The notes: generated from the letters alone by a model not told the origin. Numbered from the stretch's first letter, positions 1 to 5,754 are shown. The stretch: 8,889 nucleotides of DNA from an uncultured Actinoplanes sp. (GCA_934667465.1 CAKUMG010000178.1:1-8889), one strand, 5' to 3'. Translations and numbers: made by a program.

Positions 1-198
1 GAGCCGGATGCCCTCCTCCCCGCGTTCGAGCATTCCCTCACGGACGAGTTCGGTGATGATCCGGTGCGCCGTCGGTTTGGGCATGCTGGCCCGGCGGGCG
101 ATCTCGGTCAGCGCGAGTTCCTGGTCGCCCGGCCCGAAACAGCGCAGGATACTCAACCCGCGCCCGAGCATCGAGCGGGTGTTCTTGTCAGTGGACAC
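1..198 (-). CDS. IclR-type transcriptional regulator, N-terminal part (cut by window edge)
   Basis: Only the first 66 codons are in the window; the gene continues past position 1. The visible protein is an IclR-family winged helix-turn-helix: an N-terminal GRGLSILRCF helix (about residues 12-21), then LTEIARRASMPKPTAHRIITELVREGMLE (about residues 29-57), which has the usual pattern of helix, recognition helix with T/S-A-H-R, and start of the wing. In this family the missing C-terminal domain binds a small ligand. The GTG start at 198 is chosen because a purine-rich GGGAAGGGA lies just upstream and the kinase gene ends at 188, giving an 11-bp overlap. As last gene of the ino1-kinase operon it probably controls that operon. 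The palindromes at 1903-1919 and 1935-1954 are candidate targets, which is inference. The family call is firm; the ligand is unknown. Confidence 0.86.
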   Translation of the reverse strand, partial: MSTDKNTRSMLGRGLSILRCFGPGDQELALTEIARRASMPKPTAHRIITELVREGMLERGEEGIRL

Positions 199-754
199 GC
201 CAGTCCCTTCCCCGCTCAGCGGCGGCAAGCAGTGCGCGGATGTCCGAGGTAGTACGCACCCGCACGCAGGGCACCGATCGGCGGGCCAGCCGCCCGGCCA
301 GAGCCTCGTTGGTCCGGCGGACACGGGGGAATTCCCGGTGCGCCCACCCGAGGAGTTGCAGAGCACTGCCCGGGCGCTCCCTGTTGCCGTTCCACAGCTC
401 CGCCCGGCTCACCAGCCGGTACACGGTGCGACGGATCAGCCGTACCATCGTGGTGCCGCGTGCGGGGTCCACCCACACCACCGCATCCGCCAGCGCCTCC
501 AGAACGGGATGCGCCAGGTGGTACTGGCCGTCGACGACCCAGCCGGGGTGGCTGTCCAGCCCGGCCACCGCGGCGCGGAACTCCTCCTCCGGGCGGCGCT
601 GCCATCCGGGTCCCCAGAACATCGCGTCGAGTTCGTGGTGCGGCAGTCCGAGAACGTCGGCCAGCTGCCGGGCCAGGGTGCTCTTCCCGGCACCGGACGG
701 CCCGATCACCCAGATCCGGCGGACGGTGGCGGGCAGGCCGGCCTCAGCGTGCAC
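188..754 (-). CDS. P-loop adenylate-kinase-like protein (FlaR/topology-modulation-like)
   Basis: A 188-residue P-loop NTPase. Walker A is GPSGAGKST at residues 18-26. It is followed by LDAMFW (42-47), VVDGQY (73-78), a Walker B-like strand VVWVDP (92-97) and an arginine-rich stretch ending ELWNGNRE (105-126). This order is typical of small proteins annotated as adenylate-kinase-related or DNA topology modulation (FlaR-like); their true substrates are mostly unknown. A nucleotide or small-molecule phosphotransferase role is likely. No other start suits the Walker motif, so the GTG at 754 is used. It has no good Shine-Dalgarno of its own and overlaps the end of the ino1-like gene by 11 bp, so translation is probably coupled. 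Lying between an inositol-phosphate synthase and a regulator, it might act on a product of the first enzyme, but that is a guess. Confidence 0.85.
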   Translation of the reverse strand: MHAEAGLPATVRRIWVIGPSGAGKSTLARQLADVLGLPHHELDAMFWGPGWQRRPEEEFRAAVAGLDSHPGWVVDGQYHLAHPVLEALADAVVWVDPARGTTMVRLIRRTVYRLVSRAELWNGNRERPGSALQLLGWAHREFPRVRRTNEALAGRLARRSVPCVRVRTTSDIRALLAAAERGRDWRVH

Positions 755-1856
755 CGGGCGCTGTCTGGCGGGCGTGGTGCTCCCCGGCCTTGCGCACGAA
801 CGCCTGGAAGTCCTGCAGCGCCTCGGATTCCTTGGCGCCCGTCGCCGGGCTCTTGAACAGGAACGCGCACACCGGGTCGACCACGCCGACCATGCCCTGA
901 TCGGCCGCGCATTTGGCGACCCGGACCGCGTTGGCGAGCACCGCTGCGGCATTGGGGCTGTCCTCGACCTCGAGACGGACCTCCATCGCCACCGGAGCGC
1001 CGATGATGCTCTCGCCCTCGATGCGCAGGAAGCACACTTTGCGGTCGCCGAGGTGCTTGACGAAGCCGTTGGGACCGGCGGCCACCTCCCGGGAGTCGAT
1101 ACCGGCGTTGGCGAGCGCCTTGCGCTTGGAGCGCTGCTTGGACCCGGACCGCGCGGGGTCCGACAGGTTCAGGAAGTCGGTGTTGCCGCCGACATTGAGC
1201 TGATAGTTGTCCTTCACCTCGACCCCACGGCTCTGGAACAGTTCGATCAGTGCGGTGTGCAACGTGGTCGCGCCGAGATGACTGCGAAGATCGTCGCCGA
1301 GCAGCACGGCGCCGCGCTCGGCGAACAGGGCGGCCAGCTGGGGGTCGTTCGCCACAGGCTCGGGGGTGGCGTTGATGAATGCGGCACCGGCCTCGGCTGC
1401 GGCCCGGGCGTACGCCGCGACCGCCGCGGTCGAGCCGGTGGGCAGCAGACACATCACCACGTCCGGGCGGGCCTCGGCGATGGCTGCCACCAGGGCCTCC
1501 TCGGTGGCGCCGGCGACGTCGGGGTGCGGTTCCACGGCGGTTCCCAGCACACCGTCGAGACCGTCGAGCTGCGGCCCCGCGCGGACGACGAGGTCCAGTG
1601 GCGGAACGTCGACATGGCGCACCGCCGCGGTCCGGCCGGTGTGGATGGCCTCGCCGAGATCGAGCCCCACCTTCAGCGCGTCCACGTCGAACGCGGCGAC
1701 GAATGTCACGTCACCGAGCCGGTAACCGCCGACTTTCTCATGCATCAGACCGTTGGCGGGGCCACCTTCGGCGCGATCCTGAATCACCGCCTGCACAAAG
1801 CTAGACGCACAGCCACCGATGCCGGCCAGCACGAGCCGGATCGCAGTATCACTCAC
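744..1856 (-). CDS. Divergent myo-inositol-1-phosphate synthase (Ino1-like)
   Basis: A 370-residue protein of the NAD-dependent inositol-3-phosphate synthase family, which turns glucose 6-phosphate into inositol phosphate; the length suits the actinobacterial type (about 360). It shows the Rossmann motif GIGGCASS (12-19), FVAAFDVDALKVGLDL (52-67), LLPTGS (137-142), GDDLRSHLGAT (187-197), YQLNVGGNTDF (218-228), the SK-x3-K lysine pair K240/K244, GDRK (270-273) and DSPN (299-302). From memory, the housekeeping actinobacterial enzyme reads GDDIKS where this one has GDDLRS, so a lysine near the active site is replaced by arginine. The GTG at 1856 is preferred over the ATG at 1877 because GGGGGA sits 7 bases before it, whereas the ATG has no ribosome-binding site. 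It is first in an operon with a P-loop kinase and an IclR regulator, so it may serve a special pathway rather than general inositol supply (inference). Family call firm, exact product less so. Confidence 0.86.
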   Translation of the reverse strand: MSDTAIRLVLAGIGGCASSFVQAVIQDRAEGGPANGLMHEKVGGYRLGDVTFVAAFDVDALKVGLDLGEAIHTGRTAAVRHVDVPPLDLVVRAGPQLDGLDGVLGTAVEPHPDVAGATEEALVAAIAEARPDVVMCLLPTGSTAAVAAYARAAAEAGAAFINATPEPVANDPQLAALFAERGAVLLGDDLRSHLGATTLHTALIELFQSRGVEVKDNYQLNVGGNTDFLNLSDPARSGSKQRSKRKALANAGIDSREVAAGPNGFVKHLGDRKVCFLRIEGESIIGAPVAMEVRLEVEDSPNAAAVLANAVRVAKCAADQGMVGVVDPVCAFLFKSPATGAKESEALQDFQAFVRKAGEHHARQTAPGAR

Positions 1857-1902
1857 TGGTGAGTCCCCCAAAGGCATAGAGGCCGGGCCAATTCTTCGGC
1901 AC

Positions 1903-1919
1903 GGTTACCAGTTGTAACC
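1903..1919. promoter_or_regulatory. Palindrome over the -10 box, candidate operator
   Basis: A perfect inverted repeat, GGTTAC-N5-GTAACC, covering the putative -10 box and transcription start of the ino1 promoter. Its sequence differs from the palindrome at 1935-1954, so the two may bind different proteins, or one of them may be chance. A bound protein here would block polymerase. Confidence 0.4.
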
Positions 1920-1939
1920 CACCTTTCACTCAATCGCAA
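1911..1939 (-). promoter_or_regulatory. Likely promoter of the ino1-kinase-iclR operon
   Basis: On the minus strand, TTGCGA (1934-1939) and TACAAC (1911-1916) are separated by exactly 17 bp. Each matches the sigma-70 consensus at 4 of 6 bases. The transcript would start near 1903, giving a leader of about 45 bases to the GTG at 1856. The flanking palindromes overlap both boxes, as expected for a regulated promoter. The call rests on pattern only. Confidence 0.5.
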
Positions 1940-1954
1940 GAACCAATTCTTGCG
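1935..1954. promoter_or_regulatory. Palindrome over the -35 box, candidate operator
   Basis: A perfect inverted repeat, CGCAAGAA-N4-TTCTTGCG. It overlaps the putative -35 box of the ino1 promoter. Its half-site neighbourhood CCAATTCTT (1943-1951) recurs at 1888-1896, near the start of the transcript. The IclR protein of this operon is the natural candidate to bind it. A hairpin role in RNA is less likely, since it lies upstream of the predicted start. Confidence 0.45.
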
Positions 1955-1977
1955 CCTATAAAAAGGCACAGAAAATG

Positions 1978-1998
1978 GCGGCACGACCTTCGTGCCGC
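1978..1998 (-). terminator. Rho-independent terminator after the Nudix gene
   Basis: A perfect 9-bp stem, GCGGCACGA / TCGTGCCGC, with a 3-base loop lies 17 bp past the Nudix stop. Read on the minus strand it is followed by CCATTTTCTGTG and then CTTTTTAT, giving two T-runs. It separates the Nudix transcript from the ino1 operon promoter downstream. Confidence 0.75.
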
Positions 1999-2015
1999 GA
2001 CGGATAGAAAATGTG

Positions 2016-2495
2016 TCAGACGCCTACCGCCACCGGCTCGTCCGGCGCCCCGTACATCAGGATCACGCGCAGCCGGGCAGCGAGATCCGCCGGCACCAGC
2101 CGGGCATCGGACGCGTCGAGCTCATCGAGCGTCCACCAGCGATGCCCGGCGACGGAACTCTTCTCGGCTTCGGTGAAACCACTCGTGTCCACGGTGAAGC
2201 CCGGAGTCCGGCACAGATAGATGCGCTCCCGGCAGTCATAGGTCCTGCCTCCCCAGGAGGCGATCGCCCGGCGCCGCATGACCTCGGGACCGATATCCAC
2301 ATCAGCGAGCCCGGTCTCCTCCCGGACCTCCCGCCGCAGCGCGCCCTCCGGCGACTCACCCGCCTTCAACCCACCACCCACGGGGTACCAGAACACCCGG
2401 CCGTCGGCCTCGTCGACGCTGGAGAACAACAGCACCCGATCGGCCTGGTCCACGAGGAGCGCCCGCACACCGGGCCGGACGACCGGGACGGTCAC
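2016..2495 (-). CDS. Nudix hydrolase
   Basis: A 159-residue single-domain Nudix protein. The Nudix box is complete: G41-x5-E47-x7-R55-E56-V-x-E59-E60-x-G62-L63, and the E residues bind the metal needed to cleave a nucleoside diphosphate linked to another group. It is preceded by RVFWYPVGGG (33-42), and a WW pair with TLDELD follows in the C-terminal half, as in MutT-like housecleaning enzymes. The substrate cannot be read from sequence. The GTG start at 2495 has GGGAG seven bases upstream. It is transcribed in the same direction as the ino1 operon but is separated from it by a terminator and a promoter, so it is probably a single-gene unit. The leader is unusually rich in hairpins. Confidence 0.92.
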   Translation of the reverse strand: MTVPVVRPGVRALLVDQADRVLLFSSVDEADGRVFWYPVGGGLKAGESPEGALRREVREETGLADVDIGPEVMRRRAIASWGGRTYDCRERIYLCRTPGFTVDTSGFTEAEKSSVAGHRWWTLDELDASDARLVPADLAARLRVILMYGAPDEPVAVGV

Positions 2496-2504
2496 GAGCC
2501 GGCT

Positions 2505-2581
2505 CCCGCCGACGCGGCGGGGACACCGGCCGAGCCGGTGAGCCGTGCGAGCACAGCGCCCGGAGCCTCCGCCGGGGAGGC
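2505..2581 (-). promoter_or_regulatory. Tandem hairpins in the Nudix leader, one covering the Shine-Dalgarno
   Basis: Three inverted repeats follow one another: CCCGCCG-N3-CGGCGGG (2505-2521), CACCGGC-N3-GCCGGTG (2524-2540) and GCCTCC-N5-GGAGGC (2565-2581). On the minus strand the 3' arm of the first holds the GGG of the Nudix Shine-Dalgarno GGGAG (2503-2507), so the folded RNA would hide the ribosome-binding site. Short GC-rich hairpins arise easily in such DNA, so a regulatory role is only a possibility. Confidence 0.35.
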
Positions 2582-3155
2582 CGCATGCCGCCCCCGGCCG
2601 CTACAGCCGGTGCCCGGCACGGGCAAGTCGTACCAGGAAAAGTTGGCGCCATGCGCCATTCACCACACCCCGATTCGTCCGATGTGCCGCCGTTCCGGCA
2701 CGCCAGCAGCTTGCGCCCGTCCGCCGGCTGCGCTTACCGACAGTCGTGCGGCATCCGTCGCTTCGCCGCGCAGCCCGTCCACATTGACGATCAAGGATCG
2801 ACACTACCCCGTGGGCGCAAAGCGAAGAGGCACATTTCTTACCCGGTTGGGCAAGGCGAACCATTCCCGGTAACGGCGCAGGTCATGGACCGGATCTGCC
2901 ATGCTCACGTTACACACCCCACGAATCTATTTACTTTGGCGCCGCCGAAGACAAGAATGGCGGGCGCCGGACCAGGGTGTCCCATAGGGCCCCGCGAAAG
3001 CGGTCACCCAGCGACCGAACCGCCTCGCCGTCGCCAGGATGCGGCGGAGGCCGCGGCCGCCCTCCTTGACCCGGTGCCGACAACACGGTGTGGACTGGGT
3101 CCTCGTGCCGGTCGCGAGAACCGGCCTTCCACCGCCACGCCGATCGGCTGGCACC
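2582..3155. other. Long stretch without a convincing gene
   Basis: Between the Nudix leader and the DUF5996 ribosome-binding site I see no reading frame with family similarity or the strong G/C third-position bias of the neighbours. Part of it (about 2740-2950) is visibly less GC-rich than its surroundings. It contains a weak inverted repeat TTACC...GGTAA (2839-2873) and an imperfect hairpin around 2940-2976. A TTGACC at 3066-3071 could be a -35 box for the DUF5996 gene, but the -10 at the right distance (TGTGGA) is poor. It may hold divergent promoters, or the remnant of a lost gene. Confidence 0.5.
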
Positions 3156-3167
3156 AAGGAGAACACG

Positions 3168-4049
3168 ATGACACGTTCCTGGCCCCGGCTGCGCGTGGCC
3201 GGTTGGAGCGACACCCGCGACACGCTGCACATGTGGACCCAGATCGTCGGCAAGATCCGGATGGCGTACGCGCCGGCGGTCAACCACTGGTGGCACGTGA
3301 CCCTCTATCCGAGCGCGCGCGGGCTCACCACCTCGGCCGTGCCGCACGACGGCGGCGTGTTCGACATCGAGTTCGACTTCGTCGATCACCGGCTGCGCGT
3401 GCGCACCAGCGACGGTACCTCCCGCGACGTGACCCTCGCACCGAAGCCGGTCGCGACCTTCTACGCCGAGACCCTGGAGGCCCTGGCCGCGCTGGGCCTG
3501 CGGCCGCGGATCCGCCCCGTGCCCAACGAGGTCGAGTCCGCGATCCCGTTCGCCGAGGACGTCCGGCACCATTCCTACGACGGCGAGGCCGCGCAGCTGT
3601 TCTGGCGGCAACTGCTGCAGGCCGAGCGCGTGCTGGGCCGCTTCCGGTCGGAGTTCGTCGGCAAGGCGAGCCCGGTCCACTTCTTTTGGGGCGCGATGGA
3701 TCTGGCCTACACCCGGTTCTCGGGCCGCGTCGCCCCGCCGCACCCGGGCGGCGCGCCGAACTGCCCGCCGTGGGTGATGCACGAGGGCTATTCGCACGAG
3801 CTGGCGAGCTTCGGCTTCTGGCCGGGTGGCGGCGAGGAGGGCGCTTTCTACGCGTACGCGTATCCGGAGCCGCCGGGCTATCCGGAACGTACGGCGGCGT
3901 TCTACGACAAGGACCTGGGCGAGTGCGTGCTGCCGTACGAGAGGGTGGCCGAGGCGGCCGATCCGGATGCGACCCTCACCGCGTTCCTGCGCTCGACCTA
4001 CGCCGCCGCCGCCGACCTGGCCGGGTGGGACCGCGCCCGGCCTTCATAA
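3168..4049 (+). CDS. DUF5996 family protein of unknown function
   Basis: A 293-residue protein matching, from memory, the DUF5996 family along its whole length: WPRLRVAGWSDTRDTLHMWTQIVGKIR at the N-terminus (5-31), NHWWHVTLYPSARGLTTS (39-56), FDIEFDFVDHRLRV (65-78), PNEVESAIPF (119-128), SPVHFFWGAMDLAYTRFSGR (168-187), HEGYSHELASFGFWPGG (205-221) and STYAAAADLAGWDR (276-289). No signal peptide or membrane segment is visible, so it is probably cytoplasmic. Many conserved His and Trp residues (H40-W-W-H43, H171, H205, H210) hint at a metal or ligand site, but no function is established to my knowledge. The ATG at 3168 is preceded by AAGGAG at six bases' distance. It stands alone on the plus strand, and its stop lies 25 bp from the stop of the convergent SDR gene with no obvious terminator between. 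Confidence 0.93.
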   Translation: MTRSWPRLRVAGWSDTRDTLHMWTQIVGKIRMAYAPAVNHWWHVTLYPSARGLTTSAVPHDGGVFDIEFDFVDHRLRVRTSDGTSRDVTLAPKPVATFYAETLEALAALGLRPRIRPVPNEVESAIPFAEDVRHHSYDGEAAQLFWRQLLQAERVLGRFRSEFVGKASPVHFFWGAMDLAYTRFSGRVAPPHPGGAPNCPPWVMHEGYSHELASFGFWPGGGEEGAFYAYAYPEPPGYPERTAAFYDKDLGECVLPYERVAEAADPDATLTAFLRSTYAAAADLAGWDRARPS

Positions 4050-4074
4050 GCGTTGTCCGGCTCGTACGATGTGG

Positions 4075-4842
4075 TTAGAGCGCGGTGCCACCCGAGGCGT
4101 CGATGACCTGGCCGGTCACCCAGCCGCCCTCGGGAGAGGCGAGGAACGCAATGATGCCGGCCACGTCCTCCGCCTCCCCGAGCCGGCCGAGCGCGACCCG
4201 CGCCACCTGCTGCGCCGCGAGTTCCGGGCTGTCCCGCAGGTACTGGCTGTTCCTGGTCATGACGATGCCGGGTGACACCGAATTGACGGTGATCCCGCGA
4301 GGGCCGAGGTCCAGCGCCAGGTCGAGGGTGAACGTGTTCAGCGCCGCCTTGCTGACCCCGTAGGCGAGCAGTTCCGGGCTGCCGACGGTGGCCGCGAGGC
4401 TGGAGACGTTGATGATCCGGCCGCCGTCGCGCAGCCGCGGCAGCGCGAGCTTGGTGACGAACAGCGGCGCCTTCACGTTCACCGCGATCACCCGGTCGAA
4501 CTCCTCCTCGGACAGGTCGGCAAGGCGGGCGAAGCTGCCCAGGGCGGCGTTGTGGACGAGGATGTCGAGCCGCCCGCCGGGCACGAACTCCCGGCCGGCC
4601 TCGTCGAAGTTGTCCCAGAGACGGGCCGCGTCACCGGGCGCGCCGAGCTCGGCGTGCACGGCGAACGCGCGCCCGCCCGCGCTGCGTACGCGCTCGACCG
4701 TGTCCTTGGCGGCCGCCTCGTCGTGGCCGTAGCCGACGCCGACGATCGCGCCGTCGCGGGCGAACCGCTCGACGGTCGCCCGGCCGATCCCGTGGCTGCC
4801 GCCGGTGACGAGGGCGACCTTGTCCTGCAGTGCTGCGGTCAT
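4075..4842 (-). CDS. Classical short-chain dehydrogenase/reductase (SDR), glucose/3-oxoacyl reductase-like
   Basis: A 255-residue classical SDR oxidoreductase that uses NAD(P)(H). It has the cofactor motif TGGSHGIG (13-20), HNAA (97-100, the NNAG-type motif), structural/catalytic N122 in VNVKAP, the catalytic serine in INVSS (147/148), Y161-x3-K165, PG (191-192) and the C-terminal VTGQVIDASGG (242-252). The segment after the second strand (GYGHDEAAA) resembles NADP-preferring members, but the substrate cannot be assigned. The ATG at 4842 is preceded by AAGGAG at six bases' distance; upstream in-frame codons have no such site and run into the operator region. It diverges from a TetR-type gene, and the operators between them cover its predicted promoter, so that regulator most likely represses it. 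This resembles inducible SDR/TetR pairs that handle a reactive carbonyl or xenobiotic. Confidence 0.95.
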   Translation of the reverse strand: MTAALQDKVALVTGGSHGIGRATVERFARDGAIVGVGYGHDEAAAKDTVERVRSAGGRAFAVHAELGAPGDAARLWDNFDEAGREFVPGGRLDILVHNAALGSFARLADLSEEEFDRVIAVNVKAPLFVTKLALPRLRDGGRIINVSSLAATVGSPELLAYGVSKAALNTFTLDLALDLGPRGITVNSVSPGIVMTRNSQYLRDSPELAAQQVARVALGRLGEAEDVAGIIAFLASPEGGWVTGQVIDASGGTAL

Positions 4843-4853
4843 GACTCTCTCCT

Positions 4854-4875
4854 TTGTTGGTCGATCGCTCAACAA
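4854..4875. promoter_or_regulatory. TetR operator copy A (near the SDR start)
   Basis: A 22-bp imperfect palindrome, TTGTTG-GT-CGATCG-CT-CAACAA. It lies directly upstream of the SDR Shine-Dalgarno and over its predicted transcription start. Read in reverse, it differs from copy B by one base. The TTG...CGATCG...CAA pattern resembles operators of TetR-type regulators. Confidence 0.75.
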
Positions 4876-4877
4876 GC

Positions 4878-4907
4878 AAGGTAGCTCGTTGTTGAGCGAT
4901 CGTCCAA
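4878..4907 (-). promoter_or_regulatory. Putative promoter of the SDR gene
   Basis: On the minus strand TTGGAC (4902-4907) and TACCTT (4878-4883) are 18 bp apart; the second fits the TAnnnT -10 pattern common in actinobacteria. Transcription would start near 4871, inside operator copy A, while copy B covers the -35 box. The fit to the operators supports the call more than the boxes themselves do. Confidence 0.45.
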
Positions 4908-4910
4908 CAA
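4889..4910. promoter_or_regulatory. TetR operator copy B (over the SDR -35 box)
   Basis: A 22-bp imperfect palindrome, TTGTTG-AG-CGATCG-TC-CAACAA. Its first 14 bases are the exact reverse complement of the last 14 of copy A (4862-4875). It covers the putative SDR -35 box, and its centre lies 35 bp from that of copy A. Confidence 0.75.
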
Positions 4911-4922
4911 AACGAGAGGTCG

Positions 4923-4944
4923 ATGTTGAACGATCGCTCTAGAA
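4923..4944. promoter_or_regulatory. TetR operator copy C, degenerate (over the tetR -10 box)
   Basis: A weaker copy, ATGTTG-AA-CGATCG-CT-CTAGAA. The core is intact, the left arm matches at 5 of 6 bases and the right at 4 of 6. Its centre is 34 bp from that of copy B. It overlaps the TAGAAT box just before the tetR start, so it would let the regulator limit its own expression, probably with lower affinity. Confidence 0.55.
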
Positions 4945-4945
4945 T
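4940..4945 (+). promoter_or_regulatory. -10 box of tetR, probably giving a leaderless mRNA
   Basis: TAGAAT ends six bases before the GTG start of tetR at 4952, so transcription would begin at or next to the start codon. No Shine-Dalgarno is seen in the intervening GGGTGC. Leaderless transcripts are common in actinobacteria. The -35 region at about 4916-4922 is poor, as is often seen. Confidence 0.5.
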
Positions 4946-4951
4946 GGGTGC

Positions 4952-5566
4952 GTGGACACCTCAGAAGTGCGGCGAGGCCGGCCGCCGACCTTCGACCGGG
5001 CGGCGGCGCTGGCCGCCGCCACCCGCCTGTTCTGGCAGAACGGCTACGAGGGAACCTCGATCAGCGACCTGACCCGGGAGATGGGCATCCGTCCCGGCAG
5101 CCTCTACGCGACGTTCGGGGACAAGCGGTCCCTGTTCAACGAGGTCATCGAGGCGTACGGCCGCTCACCGGCCGGGGAGTTCATCTGGGCCGCCATGGCG
5201 AGGGAACCCACGGCCCTGGACGCCTTCCGCCGCGTCCTGATCGACGCGGCCTCGGTCTACACCGACCCCGAGACGCCGGCCGGCAACCTCCTGTGCAGCG
5301 CCGCGGCGGCCGACGTCGACGTCGCCACCTACATGCGGGACCTGCGCAACGCCAACGTCGGCACGTTCGAGAAGCGCCTGACGACCGCCCAGCAGGAGGG
5401 CGAGATCCCGCCCACAGCCGACCCGCGCAAGCTGGCCGCCTACTTCACCGCCGTCATGCACGGCATGTCCCAGCGCGCCCGCGACGGCGCCACCGTGGCG
5501 GAGCTCCTCGACACCGCGGACCTGGCCATGGCCGCCTGGCCCGCACCCGGCCCGCGTACGGCCTGA
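4952..5566 (+). CDS. TetR/AcrR-family transcriptional repressor
   Basis: A 204-residue TetR-family regulator. The N-terminal DNA-binding domain reads GRPPTFDRAAALAAATRLFWQNGYEGTS (9-36), then the helix-turn-helix ISDLTREMGIRPGSLYATFGDKRSLF (37-62), with the typical SLYATFGDK end of the recognition helix. The C-terminal ligand domain includes GNLLCSAAAA (111-120) and is close in style to the subgroup with FW-x2-GYE and SLYATFGDK that often sits beside oxidoreductases. The GTG at 4952 places the GRPP motif at the usual distance from the N-terminus. It diverges from the SDR gene, and the three shared operators imply that it represses both that gene and itself until an effector binds. The effector is unknown; it may be the SDR substrate. 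Confidence 0.95.
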   Translation: MDTSEVRRGRPPTFDRAAALAAATRLFWQNGYEGTSISDLTREMGIRPGSLYATFGDKRSLFNEVIEAYGRSPAGEFIWAAMAREPTALDAFRRVLIDAASVYTDPETPAGNLLCSAAAADVDVATYMRDLRNANVGTFEKRLTTAQQEGEIPPTADPRKLAAYFTAVMHGMSQRARDGATVAELLDTADLAMAAWPAPGPRTA

Positions 5567-5754
5567 GCAGCGCGCCGGGCCGCCGGCGGCCGGCTTCGCC
5601 GACGTGGCGGCCGCCGTTCCTGAGCCGTGCGGTGACCGGGCCCGGCCTGCGCCCGTACGGCAATGGCGGGGTCTGTAGGGGTTTCTTCCCGCGTCACCGG
5701 GTCCGCATTCTGGTGGGCGGAAGAGTCCGACCCGATCGGGGAGAGAAGGTTCCG
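5567..5754. other. Intergenic region with GC-rich palindromes
   Basis: This gap follows tetR. Near its start are the palindromes GGCCGCC-GGCGGCC (5578-5591) and GGCGGCCGCC (5607-5616), which could fold as a terminator-like structure but have no T-run. The promoter of the DUF5988 gene should lie here. TAGGGG near 5677 and GCATTC near 5706 are only weak -10 candidates, and I could not settle on one. Confidence 0.35.

Noticed and set aside
188..952. Longer N-terminal version of the kinase starting at 952
   Set aside because: The extra residues are Arg/Ser-rich, overlap the ino1 coding region deeply and precede the Walker motif by about 90 residues; the GTG at 754 fits the family.
240..1862. 540-codon open frame on the plus strand opposite ino1 and the kinase
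   Set aside because: Its translation has no family likeness and is rich in Arg, Gly and His as expected of an antisense shadow. The minus-strand genes show complete family motifs over the same bases.
1857..1877. ATG at 1877 as the ino1 start
   Set aside because: It lacks a ribosome-binding site, while the in-frame GTG at 1856 has GGGGGA at the right distance and gives the usual N-terminus.
2601..2864. 87-codon minus-strand open frame upstream of the Nudix gene
   Set aside because: No recognisable family, no Shine-Dalgarno, and third-position base use unlike that of the real genes.
3780..3803. HEGYSHE in DUF5996 as a zinc-protease HExxH motif
   Set aside because: The spacing is HExxxH rather than HExxH and no gluzincin-like context is visible; treated only as possible metal-binding residues.
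2585..4078. Long plus-strand frame running through the gene-free stretch into DUF5996 in another phase
   Set aside because: The DUF5996 family match is in a different frame with a clear start at 3168; the rest is low-complexity Arg/Pro/Gly sequence.
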